Source: Nomia melanderi
Taxonomy: Eukaryota; Arthropoda; Insecta; Hymenoptera; Halictidae
Assembly (NCBI RefSeq): GCF_051020985.1
Contig: NC_134999.1
Coordinates: 38,997,660 to 39,061,659, forward strand
Length of the DNA: 64,000 nt
Reading direction: 5' to 3'
Shown here: positions 1-11,963 of the stretch, piece by piece
How positions within the stretch are numbered: the first letter of the stretch is position 1
How the letters are laid out: each line of letters begins with the position of its first letter
Made by a program: the position numbers and the translations under genes
Notes under the pieces: model-generated
What the model was told of the DNA's origin: nothing
Database searches by the model: none
The model's input: only the letters and a program-made list of their open reading frames with translations

Positions 1-121
1 AATAGGGTTCTGATTCGATTCAAACGTCGCCGTCTTCGAAGTCACGAGGCGTGCTCGCCTTCCGAGGCTTGAATCTCAATGTAATATTAATTCCAATCTG
101 ACGCGGCGGTGATGTACGCAC
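1..121 (-). other. Start of intron 4 of the 5-HT1A-like gene (partial)
   Basis: These bases follow the exon 4 donor (GTGCGTACATC) and run off the left edge. No branch site or acceptor is visible. The next exon, expected to encode the rest of ECL2 and TM5, lies outside the window. Confidence 0.85.
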
Positions 122-277
122 CTGGTATGCGGGATCCTGCGACACCAGACATGTCCCATCCGATATACGGTTCAAATAACCAGGATCTTTCCAGCCTAGC
201 TGGGGAGCCAGCGAGATTCCTAAGGACACCACCCAGACGGTGATAATCAGGATACCGATCCGCCTCGGATTCCTCGC
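122..277 (-). CDS. 5-HT1A: 5-HT1A-like receptor, coding exon 4 (ICL2-TM4-ECL2)
   Basis: This exon encodes residues 134-185 of a serotonin receptor, a plasma-membrane GPCR; insect 5-HT1 receptors are known to couple to Gi and lower cAMP. It begins with ARNPRRIG (second intracellular loop), continues through TM4 with the conserved Trp4.50 (about residue 148, ITVWVVSLG), and reaches ECL2 with SLAPQLGWKDPGYLNR. The Cys in GTCLVSQ (about residue 176) is the expected disulfide partner of the TM3 Cys. The acceptor is CACTTCCAG at 286-278 and the donor is CAG|GTGCGT, with GT at 121-120. The exon is 156 nt, exactly 52 codons, phase 0 at both ends, so it joins exon 3 in frame. ECL2 wording matches insect 5-HT1A receptors as I know the family. 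TM5 onward is outside the window, so the gene is partial here. Confidence 0.95.
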
Positions 278-1797
278 CTGGAAGTGAAGAGCATTCCTAG
301 AACCGCTATCGAACCCAGGAATCGAAGCCTTACCAGCACCATCTATTCTCTTTTTCATTATTTCGAAAATGTCCGTTCTACCGGGGAATGGCGTTGATCG
401 TGTCCGAATATCCGGGGATGTTTAACCGTTAAAATAATACGCGAGAATATGCTTGCGTGGGAAATCCGTGCCGGACGATTGTCGAAGGGGCGCCGTTTAT
501 TGAAACCCCCGCACGAAGAAGAATCCAATTTTACGCGAGGCCGACAGGCCAAGAGGATCTCAGTCGATCGCAATTACGAATGTGTTCCGTTCCTCCCGCC
601 GGAACTATTTCAATATAGCTAGTTGCTCGTTCGAGATGGCCGGCTCCCCGAACTACAAGGATATCTTCGTAATCCTACCGTTCGAAATCCCAGGCTGGGA
701 ACTATCCCGAACATGCGGGTACCGGTACCGGGATATGCCTGGGATTTAGATTCGATTTAACATCAGCTGTCATTGATACGATACCCGATCGATCGTTAGA
801 CGGAAATCGGGAGACGGTCGCGAACAGCTTCGCGCGAAATCGAGCTGTTAAATATGTACGAATTCCGGTTTCCAGGTTTATGGATCCTCGCCCGAACAGC
901 GGCGCGAACTGTTCGGCGAAATTGATTTGAACAGGTGTCCGAGAATGATTTATCTTCGACCTTCAAAGTGGTCTTTGGTCTTTCAATTAGTCAGAGTGCC
1001 GAGCGTTATAATCCTTCGCTCCTTTTACACGCGATAATGTACTCTTCCTTTTTGAGCTCTCTTTATATTCTCCGCTGACGAAGTTTTGAATAAAGATTGC
1101 GAACTAGGTGGGAACGTAAAGAGACTAAAGAGAACGTCGAGGAAGGAGGATGAAAGGGAAGCGAGCCAGAGGAAATTAATAAGTTAAAAATAAGGTGAAT
1201 AGTAGAATACTTTGCAGACCCGAAGCTTCGCTCGCAATAAAATTAGCTAAGAATTTCATTTATGGAATTAGCATAGTCGGAGGTTGCAAAAGAAAGAAGC
1301 AGTTCTTTTTAAAACTACGAAACAAACATTTCTAAGAGCTGTTACTTCTGGCTGATCCACGAAACCGCTCGTAATTCCACAAAAAGCAATCAATTTCCAA
1401 GATGGTCTCTCAGTTAATGGAATCGCACTCGCGCCGACTACTTCGTTTGCCCAATCCCCAAAACGCTTTTCACGGAACTCTACGAACCACTCGCGAATAA
1501 AAAGCGAGCGAAAACGAGCTAGATAGACGCGACAGATTAACTGCATCCTCCTCTTTAATAATCCCCGATTCCTTACGCGGCGGTACAGGGAGCAGGACAA
1601 CGGGGACAGGTTATCGAACCGCATTCCGAGATCAATATATAGAAGCGTGTCTACGGCGTGTCCTAATCCCGTTGCAGTTGGTCCTGTTGTGCTCGAAGGG
1701 GTGCCCGGCACGCGATCGTGACGTAAGTTCGTGTATTCGTTCGGTTCCGGGGTGTCGGCCACCTCTGCCCGTCGACCGCGACGCGGCGTTAATTAAC
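278..1797 (-). other. Intron 3 of the 5-HT1A-like gene (1,520 bp)
   Basis: The intron is bounded by GTTAAT at its 5' end (1797) and CACTTCCAG at its 3' end (278). The interior holds no recognisable gene, RNA or transposon. Open frames across it on the minus strand (for example 1762-1268) show no family similarity and read as chance. A single AATTAGTCAGAG at about 976-987 resembles the core of the minisatellite found upstream of the gene. Confidence 0.9.
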
Positions 1798-1941
1798 CTG
1801 TATATAATTGAGATCGGTGACTGCCCAATATCTGTCGACCGCGATAGCCACCAGATGCAATATCGAGGCAGTGCAGCAGAGAACGTCACTGCTGGTCCAC
1901 ATGTCGCAAAGCTCGGGTCCGAGCGACCATCGGGAGTTTAT
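1798..1941 (-). CDS. 5-HT1A: 5-HT1A-like receptor, coding exon 3 (ECL1-TM3-DRY)
   Basis: This exon encodes residues 86-133 and holds the ligand-binding and G-protein-switch elements. The sequence RWSLGPELCDMW gives the ECL1 Trp and the TM3 disulfide Cys (residue 97). Asp3.32 (residue 104, in TSSDVLCC) is the residue that binds the protonated amine in aminergic receptors. The DRY motif (residues 121-123) is followed by WAVTDLNYIQ. Cys3.25, Asp3.32 and Arg3.50 fall at the expected intervals of 7 and 18 residues. The acceptor is TTTATTACAG ending at 1942, and the donor is ACAG|GTTAAT with GT at 1797-1796. The exon is 144 nt (48 codons), phase 0 at both ends, joining exon 2 after the Tyr-Glu of GAVYE. 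The family is certain; the assignment to 5-HT1A rather than a lineage-specific 5-HT1 paralogue is slightly less so. Confidence 0.96.
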
Positions 1942-3105
1942 CTGTAATAAACAGAATAATCCGTTAGTGGGGGAACGGTGTTCGGAGGATGTGTGCGTGA
2001 GTGGTGTGGCCGGATCGATGCGCTGCGGGTTCCGGGGGGTGTCTTTAACGACACCTTCAACCCTTCACCGGAATCCTCGAGGCATCGAGCCTCGCCCCCG
2101 ACGAACGCGATCGTCCGCGGGTCAGGGATTATTTACTCGAGCTTGCTCTTCACTTTTCAACCCGCGTCGCTCGGAGAATATTATTGCTCCGTTTTACCCG
2201 GGGGCCATTGTAGCGCCGGCGTCAAATTGATTTTAATCTGCGCGGCGCGGCGCGGCACGACGCCTGCCGTAGAAAGCTTTTCCGCAAGCTCTCAAATTGT
2301 TAAATGTTTAATGCTGACTTTCTGCCCTCTCCTCTCGCGGGCCACTCATTGTTTGAAAGGAAAATAGTGCCGTTAGAGGAATTACTCGAGCCGCGCAACG
2401 CCTCGAGTGCCGCTGCATCGAAGGTAAAGGTCTAATTACAGCGGCCCCTATAGGGGAAAATATCGTAATGAAAACACGGTTACGGAATGTCTCGCCGAGA
2501 AATTCTAGTATCTGAGCTCCGACCGTCGGAAACTATACTTATAACAGACACGACATAATGAAAATTGCTGTAGGAGTGGACTCGACAGTGGAAATTCCGG
2601 TAATACTGCAGACTCGAAGCGCCGCGCCGCCTTCAAACGAGTAACTCCGCCGACATGAAAATCCTCCTGTTTCACGGTAAGTAAGCTAAAGTGCATGGCA
2701 CGCTTATTTCCAATTTGCTACATGCGCGTACTGCGAAATTGGCCATGTAAATAACACGCTTTGTTACGCGTTCGGGACCAGATTGGATTATTTGTTGTTA
2801 TCGCGTCAATTTTGCTTCAGAAGACTGAGACTTCCGGTTGTTTTCTTTTATGCGGGAACAAGTGAACTTTGTGCGGGTACTGTACAGTCGAACAAATCCG
2901 TGTAAATATTTTTCAACTTGTACATATAAGAACTTTACCTACAGGTGAAAATTACAAGTAGAAAGAGTACGAATTTTTTAATGCCAATGCTCTCTAAATG
3001 TAGGCGGAAGCATGCCCTTTACAACGCACTTAGCGGCATAAAGATATCTCAATCCGTTCCCGAGATATAGGGCTTCAAAGCGCGACGCGCGAAGTTGCCG
3101 CGCGA

Positions 3106-3131
3106 GGCTCGTCAACCCCCATTGACGAGCC
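3106..3131. repeat. Perfect 10-bp stem hairpin
   Basis: GGCTCGTCAA at 3106-3115 is followed after six bases (CCCCCA) by its exact reverse complement at 3122-3131. It lies inside the suspected foldback patch of intron 2. Confidence 0.85.
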
Positions 3132-3154
3132 CGAATTCTTGGAAATGCGTACGC

Positions 3155-3174
3155 TAATAGTAATAGTAATAGTA
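3155..3174. repeat. (TAATAG)3 hexanucleotide repeat
   Basis: Three tandem TAATAG units followed by an A-rich tail. On the minus strand this gives a poly-Leu stretch in a chance open frame. Confidence 0.85.
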
Positions 3175-5853
3175 AAAATTTCATGAATCACCGGTTGAAC
3201 GGCGCACGTGCCCCGCGTGTGCGGTAGGTCAGCGAATGAGCGCGAGTGAGAGGTCCGAGTGTGCCAGTGAGGCAGGTATAGGCGAAAAATTAAAAATTAT
3301 GGTTGGCTTCAACTCGCGATATCTCCGGAACGGATGGTCGTATCGAGATTCTGCGACTTGCGTTTTAAAGGTGAGGCTTCCCCGCTTCCAACGAACCTAG
3401 TCTTATTAATAAATATTTACCGTTTCTTTTGTTACATGACTTTAAAGTTAACACAATTTTAATACGTTTTGGTGGGTACTTAATCGGTCTCTTTTTATCA
3501 GTACGTGTTCTTAAGGGTTACAAAATGATATTTCTTAAGAAAATAATCATCTATGAAGTACACACATTCTACAGTAAAAGTATACAGGGTGTACGATAAG
3601 TTATACGCAAGTACACGAGAAAATTGCTGTCCAGTTTTATCGAAATCTTTCATCGAAATTTCCCAATGATTTTACTGAACGTCTCACTAACAGTTTATGG
3701 TAATTCTGCGGGATTGGCGTATAGTTACGATGAAGAATATCCGAAAGCTGATCGGGTTCTGATCGAAGGCGCTTAGCGTTCCCGGGGAGCGACTGGTTGT
3801 AGAGATCCCACCCCCGTAATTGGCCTAGTTGTCGGCCGGCGATCGCTCATTTCTTCGACGTTCCGTGTAAGTTGGATCGTAACATGTGGCCGGAACTCCT
3901 TAGCTCCGCTCGACGACAGAGACGACGGTGAACGCGATGGCTCCGTGTTACGAGTTCTGTCGACGTTCGGGAACAAAGCACAATGGGGGTTAATAATGCC
4001 AGAGACGGGGAGGAAGACCGAGGGTGAGCCGAGGAGCTAAAAGGCATCCAGCTTTATGAAGGAGCCTTCCTCGTGCCGGCAAGAAATGGGGAGGCTTCCC
4101 TTCTCATCGAACCAGGGAAATCTCCAGTGGCCGATCTTCCACTTTTTTCTTCCCTTGTTAGAACAGGTTACATGTGTAGTGCCATCCACTAACGAGGAGG
4201 AACTAGGTTACCGATCCTCCCAAAACTTTCAGGAAACCATCCTTCTTCTCGCGGAAAAAATCTGCAGACTGCGTCGTAGCTGGATCACGGAATTTCATGC
4301 ACTCACGTCGAATGCAAGCTCATCGAATTCCATATGACGCAAACAGCAAATTCAATGGAATATTTACTACAATAATTATTTCCACAACTGGTTTGTGTTA
4401 ATTTTTAAGTGAACCGAGCGTTGAATCTTGTTGAAAAGTTCCTACTTTCAGTCGTCGTATCGTCTTCGGTAAATGAATTCGTCGATCAACGAGATATATA
4501 CCTCGCGCAGCCTTATCTTTGACACGCTTCCTTCAATTCGCAGCAGTCGGGAATACGGAGGAATTAATTCCGGTAGTAGGTTTCCCGTGGAAACGCAACG
4601 AATCCTGTTTCGTTATCCATCCACCGGAGAGAGGTATAGACGTTTCAAGCCTGGTTAATTAAAGACGTCTCGCCAGTTAATTACAAATGTTGACCGGTGG
4701 ACAAGGCCGAACGCTTCGAGGTAGTTGTAGCTAGTTTATCCGCTGGTAAATTTATAGCGGCGAGATGCAAGGAAGCATCCCGCGGAAGGTTCGAGAGACG
4801 AGCGACGTGCGGCGGCGATAAATAATTCATTCGTAATAAATAATAAAGGTGACGAGTGCGTCCGTCCCACTGAAAGCCCGGTAGCCCGCGGGGCGTGTCG
4901 CGCATGAATTCGAAGCTGGTCGCGTGAGAAATTTGATATCGCGACCGGTAACGGCTCACGGTTCCTTTAAAAGGTTGCGCCTGATTTTTCGAGCTGTGTT
5001 TCTAAATAAACTCGCCCCTCCTCCGTGAAAGTCGCGACTTTCGCGCTTACGTAAACGAAAACGGGGCCACGGTCTCCAACTCCCATTGGACCGTCGACGA
5101 CGGGGGGAAATTACTCTCGGACGCGTTTACAATCGTTCGCCGCTGCGATTATGCAACTTCGACACGGCCCGATAAAAGCGAGCGAAACGATGTTTTTTAT
5201 CGCGCGGATCGAACCGGAATCCGGGGTTGCCGGGATCGAAGTTTCCGGGAACTTTAATAAAATCGAAGAAGCGAGGTTCCGCCCTAAGCTGCCGTTATAT
5301 TAAAACAATATACAAGGGCAGAACTTTTTCGAGCGTTCACGGGCAAGACCAATAGCAATAAAAATTTCCATTCCGCTGGAACTTCCTCTCTTCCCCGACG
5401 AAGTGAAAACTCCGTGAACTCGTGATTTATCTGATTCCCCTCGACTTGTTCGCTGGTCTCTCGTTATATCACGTTTGTCGGTCGACTTTTATTGTTATAC
5501 CACCGAACGAATATTTAAATAGCGCGGAAATTCGGTCGGAAAATATTGCCGTTAAAATTCTATTTTCCGTAAGTGTAGCGATACGTCTACTATTTTTCAG
5601 TGTACGCGTATAAAGACAATATTCCGAAACGTGATGGATCGTGAATGGAGAATTTATCGTCGAAAAATTCCCTAGCGATACGAGAATGGAACGTTACCTC
5701 ATTTTCCAGCGCTAGGATTCGATTCCCGGGGGATTCTCTTTTCCTCGAGATCCATTACACGATGAGCTAAGGTGATCGGGATCCGTGAACGCAATCGCGT
5801 GCCGGTGCAACGGTGCATTGAACATAAGCCATTCGAATATCTGGTATCAGCGG

Positions 5854-5901
5854 GCGCGACGGAGGAAAGGGGCAAAGGCGCGACGGGGGAAAGGGGCAGT
5901 C
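5854..5901 (+). repeat. 24-bp tandem duplication
   Basis: Two adjacent copies of a unit beginning GCGCGACGGRGGAAAGGGGC start at 5854 and 5878. They differ at one position inside this core and at the last bases of the unit. Confidence 0.85.
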
Positions 5902-8900
5902 GGCATCAGGCGGACAATAGAATCTCTGGCTCGGTTGTCTGACCCGAGACCGGCCTCGTAAATCATCTGCTCGTGTCAGCGTGCAACATACTCTCGTAAG
6001 GAGATTAGGATCGATAACGGTATCAGAATTCCAGCAGGGTGGTCGCGCCGCGGGACTTCGGGATTTTCGCTAGCTCGCGGATTCTCTAATTATCGTTACC
6101 ATTCCGACTGGAACCGACAGCGCGCGAATCTGTGTATCGTTCGCTGAACTGTTGGACCGGTTCCAAAATCATCGAAATCCACGCTGAGGAGTTCGCGAAT
6201 CGCTGGACTCGAATTCCGCCGGATTTGCCAGCGGTCCTTCTTTCCTTCCCACAATGCGCTCGTGTCGTTGAGCAACGATTCGCTGTGGATCCAGTAAAGT
6301 TTCTCGAAAGATTTTGCGAAGGTTTTCCGATACTGTGCAATTATTCGAGCGCGGCATTTCAGACAATAGCGAATTACTGTTCGAAAGTTATGATCGTCGA
6401 CCTCTAATGTTCTCGGCAGCAACTCAGAAGAACTTAACGAGAGTTCGCTTCAATGAAAAATCAGGATTACGGTGAATACAGAAAAATCTCAAGCTGGAAT
6501 ATAAATCTCATTTCACTTTGAATACACGATAGAACGTCTTTCACCGACTTCTGATCGGATTTCACTTCCCCAGGAATTCAGACATCTGAAAGTCGATTCT
6601 AAAAGCATTTTTAAAGTGTCCTTTTTTCGCTCGGCCGTTCCTCCGGCTCCCGTCGACTCTAGAAGCCCGAGCAAAACGTAATCGATTCCCTGGAAAATAA
6701 CTTCGAGCGCCGATGAAGTGAGCGCATTCGTTTACCCGCCCTTCCGAATCGACAGGCCGTGCTCGGCGGAGTCAATTCCGAAATTAATGTCCATGAACTG
6801 TGGAGCAACAAGTGCTGAAATTGTCATAAACCGCCGTTCGAAACGAACCGCTGAAAATAGCCGCGGATGAAACGTCGATCCGCGAAACTGTCGAACTTCT
6901 CCGTTGCTCGCGAACTTCCTCGGTTCCTCGAAATTCTCTCAATCAAGCCAATTGGCGGGGTATTGGCTTCCCTTGGTAATAAATTGAATCAATCAGAAAG
7001 GTAAATCGAGCTTGACAGACTTCAAACGTTCGTTTCCAACGGGTTAAACATCGTCGCTCGATATAAAATAAAGTGAACAGCGTCGCAACTTGAGCATCAA
7101 GTTTTCTTTGGCAACAATTTCCTTTCGCGTGGAATTTTACAGCGTCTTCGTTCGAAAGCTAGCTGGTTAATTAACGTCGAGCTAAGCAGGATCGGCAGAA
7201 CTCTATATTTCAGCGTTCTCAAAAGAAAGGTCTTAAGTGTTACGTCACACGGCTCAAGCGAACTCGATTTCCACTTACATTCGGGCCTCGGTTATCTCGG
7301 ATAAACGGAATCAGGCCAGGCTTGTTGAATCGAGAGCTGCCGGTTAAATGAGACGACTAGGGATGGTACAGAACTGAAAGCTACCCAGGGAACCGGCCAC
7401 GGTGGGAAATTAATGGCACTTCACAAAAGGATACAATTCATGTGAGAACATTTTTCCCGTCCCTGAGAAACATTCCTTTTCTTCCGGCTCTCTAAAAATT
7501 TCAATTGCTCGCTCATGATGAGACGCCGCTGCCCTTTGTCGAACGGATCCGCTCTCTTGTGCCGCTATGCCTTCAAATTGCGACTTCGTCGAGTAACAAA
7601 GGTAATGCCCAGATTTCTATTCACAGAAGGCTACTTAGCGGATTAACAATTTCTAAGAAATTCGAGGTGACTTCTTTATCGCTGTTCAAATTATTCACAT
7701 ATAGCAGATGCAGAGATTTATATTTAGAATTCCGCATGGTTGCTTCCTAGAATCTCAAACTAAAGTAACAGGTCACTCGTATTACATTGAAAAGTACAAA
7801 GTAAAGCTTCGAAAAATGTTCGAACGAACTTGAAGGGAGCTGTTTCTCAAAGAGTTCCAGGAGGATGCTAATTTTTATTCTTGCCGCTACACTTTTCACC
7901 GGCGAAATGAAAAATCCTTCCTCCCCCGGCATGCTCGCGGAATTATTTATTCAGCGCGCGTGTCCACGGCGAAAAGAGAATCGGAAAATGTTCTGTTAAT
8001 TAACGGGTCTCGTCTTTCTCCATATTCACGGGCAGAGAGGAAGGTTCGCGCGAGAAACGGGGACGAGGTCGGACAGGAGATTCTTCTGACAAGGGGTGAA
8101 AGGTGCGCGGAAGGAGAGTGATGCTGATAAGAGCGGCGAACGAAAGAGGGATGTAGGAAGGGACTGACGCATGCCTGCTTAAAAGTCCATTCATGGTATT
8201 GGAATCCAGCTTCGAAAGCCAATCGACTTTTGTCTTTACTGCGCCCCTCTTATCCTCTTGCCCCTGGTCTTTCTTCTCTTTCAGACGTGAAATCGAATCC
8301 TGTCTGCAAATATATTCGTTTAAATAATTCGCCCTTCCCTCCGCCGTAAAAATAACACACTGTCTTTGCCACGGATTCAATTCAATTCTCGTCAATCGAA
8401 GTGTGTTATGGATTTCTCTTCGCACTTCGAAACTTCGATCCCCGATTGAAAAGAAATATAAATTCATCGACGATTGCTTCGAAAATCCGGCGGATGTTTT
8501 TAATATTCCATTTCAATTTCTACTGCGTTTCATATTTTAAATGGTTCCTAGATAGTTCCTTTTTTTTATCTTCGTTTGAATTGGAGACGCGCGAAGCTCG
8601 AAAATTAATGGAAACGCGTAGGCCCTTCGTTTCGTTTCCCGAACATTTCCGCGATCGTATCGATTGCATCGCGAGCTTGGTTTTTCTAGGTTCCCTTCGG
8701 AAAGCATTAAAAGTAATTGTAATATCCGGAAGCAGCGTCACCCTTGTTTCAAGATATTGTTCCGGGACGGGCGTGTGTAAACGGTCCGGGTAAGCGGTAA
8801 GAAAACGATCGAGAAAAACGTGATCCGCCGGCGGAACGGGAATGGGAGTATATTCGGGGGGTCGGGATCACCAGAAGTGGAACGGGTGAACAATAACGAA

Positions 8901-9937
8901 CGGTACACAAGCATCTCGAGATACGACGATATAGAAAGAAACTGCGGCTTTTTACCACGTGCGGGGAACGACTCTTTCGGCCGAAGAAAACCGGAAGCGA
9001 CCGCGATGCGTCCGCATTTAGGACACGTTCAACAAAACACTCCCTTTGAACAAAATCGTTACACACTCGAACGGGTCGAACGTTTCCCAGAGGCGATCCT
9101 GGTCGAATTAAAAATAAGCGTTCACTTAATGACGGTGAACGAACCGACTGCTCTTGTTTCCTGTTTGACTAAATTAATGAAATTTGCGTGAGTATATGTT
9201 TATTTATTGTAAAGCCTTATTAAGGCAGTATCCTTCAACATACAGACAACTAATGGACTTTCACGAGAAGTAAAACACAACCGGTCCACGAAGACTGCAC
9301 GACAGCATTTTATCAGTTTCAAAACGACACTCGAACTCATTATTCACGCGACATATTTTTTTTTACTAGCCTGGCGGCGCTCTCTTGGGAACGTTATGGT
9401 CCATGTACGGGATACAGGATAACGAGGCTGTTAAATTTTATTTCGAGGAACAAAATAGACTATCAAAAATACTACTGAACATTTTTACGGCAACCTGCAA
9501 GCTACCTTCTTCCCGAAACGACACGCCCAATGGTAACCTCAGCATCCTATTTACTATTAGTAAAAATATTTTATTAGTGCCGCGTTCTCCATTGCCAGTT
9601 GAAGCGTGAAACGATCGTAAGACGGTCCGTGATTCCAGACAGTCCCAGTTTCAATATTTGCTTTGGAGGAGTTTTATTCGTTGTTCAATTTGATTCGTCC
9701 AGGGCAAATAGTACGAGGCAAGGGTCCGACGAAGCGAGCAATTCACCGTGGCACGGTCAAGCGTTCTCCCGTCTAGCATCTCGTAGAAACAAAGAACGCG
9801 CGCGACGAGGTAGAAGGGCACCCCTTTCTCTCGCAATCGAAAGAACCTTTCGATAGCCCCGTCCGACGGGGCGAAAGATGCATCGCAAATAGAAATGTCC
9901 GAACGCTGGATAAAGCATCGTCGCTCGAGGAACGAGG

Positions 9938-9959
9938 GAGAGAGAGAGAGAGAGAGAGA
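9938..9959. repeat. (GA)11 microsatellite
   Basis: Uninterrupted GA dinucleotide run in intron 2. On the gene strand it reads (TC)n. Confidence 0.95.
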
Positions 9960-11944
9960 TGTGCCGCATCCTCTCCGTTGTCCGTGGCAGGGAAAAATAA
10001 ATCCGGATGCCTGGACTATTCATAAGATCGGCACGGTATTCAAACGGGCTCGTGCTTACTCCGTGCGAAACGATGGGAAACGTGGCACAGAGATAAGTCA
10101 GGTGGCCACTTTTTCGCTGGTTCGATGATACGTATTCTTCGACGAACGTGTCAGCATTAATATCGAGGAATCGCCGTTTTAGCTAACGATTCTGAACTTT
10201 CAAGGCAGATGGTAAATAATTGTTGTAAGCGAAATACGCGTCTACTTTATGAAACTCCATTTCATACAAATTTCAATTGAACTTGAAGGCGGCGACGAAG
10301 AAGCTTGGAAAAACATTGAAACAGAAATTGTCGGACGAATATTAAAGACTCCATTAAGCCAGAAATCAAGTAAAAACCTCATCAAAAGTTTCTACAAGCA
10401 ATTCCTCCGTTGATCCGTCGTCAGAATTCCGGAAACGCTCTGGTGAGTTCCCTCTCCTAAAAAAGGGTACAGTTAGTATCAATTCGTGCTTGACAAAATC
10501 CGTGGGACAAGCGGGAATAAATGCATCCGGGATTATCGTCGGGTTTACGAGGACTTTAGCAGCAGCCTCAGGATCAAACTGACGAGGAACGTAAAACCGT
10601 CGGGAAGACGCAGTTAAACCTGCCAGATCTTTGCGTCGTAAAATCGTTAAAGTAGCGGTGCGCGGCCGTCGCTCGTCCGGCAAACCTGGATCGTAACACC
10701 CGGCCGATCGATGGCGTGTCGGACAGGCCATCGGGCCTTCCCGTCTTCGAATCTTCGCGTGAACGTCGGCCGGAGGAACTCGGAACCGTTCGAAACTTGT
10801 CGATCGGACGAAGTACGCGGGAATCCATAATTCATAAGTTACGAGGATCCTGGATCGCCGGGAACGTTTTACGGGATGAACGTTCTCCAGTTTCATTTTC
10901 TTCAAAAAAAATATCCTCCCCTGTAAATGATATTGGAGACTTTTCCCGTGGAAATGACGTGTTCGTTGGAAAATCGTATGTTGATATCGGAGCACTGGAG
11001 ATTGTTCTTTTTTTTGGAAAATTCCGAGGTCGACGACAAGTTAACGGAATGACGGATATTGCGAGAGTCTAGGGGATGAGTGAGGCGGAATAAAAGCAAA
11101 ACTAGGGGTAAACGGGGAAAGTGAGAGGGTGGGAAGAGGGGAACGGGCGTGGATCGGTGGGAAGTCTGGGCCGTTCAATCGACGTCGGTATCGAATCGTG
11201 GCGTCCGAGGGTCTATTGTGAAAAGGGATAGCTTGAAAGAAGATATCGCCTTCTATAGGAATCTCCTGACTGCGCCGGAGGACGCGTCGAGCCACGGAGA
11301 ATTTGTCGAGGGCTTACAAAGAATGGAAAACTTATCCCTTGGAAACGATGGGCCACCTCCGAGGTGGGATGAGCGAAATTTTTATCTAGATAAGGTATTT
11401 CCCAGGCCGATGTTCTGCTGTGATATTCACGCGAAACGGATAATAAATTCCTCAGTTCCTGCTAATCCCGCGACCAAACTTCTTCTGGAAATTTCCTTCG
11501 CAAATTCTCTTTCAACCCCTTGCGTTCTACACGATTCCTATTTTCTTATCTTCAACATTTCTCTGCTATCTTTATTGCTTCTTAAAAGTCCTCTGTATTT
11601 GATAACAGCGCATTTAACAAATAAAAGATTCCGCTTTTAATCATTACCATTCTTGCGACTTGTCTGAAGGAATCAAGATATTTCACGGAGATATATCCAC
11701 CGAAATTGTTTCGCGAACTTATGCCTCTGTTTCGATTGACGTTTCCGTTAGAACAGCAGCGTATCCGATGATTCATGGGCGATTATCTATAAGCGAGAAT
11801 GTATACAATTAATAGCCAGTTGCACAGACATCCTCCGATCAGAATCCTGTCACCCTTGCGGCTGGATCAAGAGGAAGATGCCACGGACGTAGGGCGGTCT
11901 GTGGAAACATGGATCGCTCTGTGGAATATCCCAGTCCAAGGATT

Positions 11945-11963
11945 TCTCTCTCTCTCTCTCTCT
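11945..11963. repeat. (TC)n microsatellite
   Basis: About nine and a half TC units without interruption, in intron 2. Confidence 0.95.

Larger units (their letters stand above)
2978..3420. mobile_element. Possible foldback or transposon-derived patch
   Basis: The patch has a sharp hairpin at 3106-3131 (10-bp perfect stem, 6-base loop). It also has two inverted copies of an ATATCTC-GGAACGGAT motif, one read on the minus strand at about 3066-3043 and one on the plus strand at about 3320-3338. A TAATAG hexamer repeat lies between them. Inverted motifs with internal hairpins suggest a small non-autonomous element, but I could not define termini or a target-site duplication, and no transposase is present. 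It may be only a local foldback. Confidence 0.3.

Noticed and set aside
5690..5775. tRNA-like string with a B-box-like GGATTCGATTCC and, on the minus strand, TAGCTCA...TAATGGAT
   Set aside because: The T-arm does not pair, the acceptor stem cannot be formed, and the B-box has an extra base. It is not a tRNA gene and is at most a weak relic.
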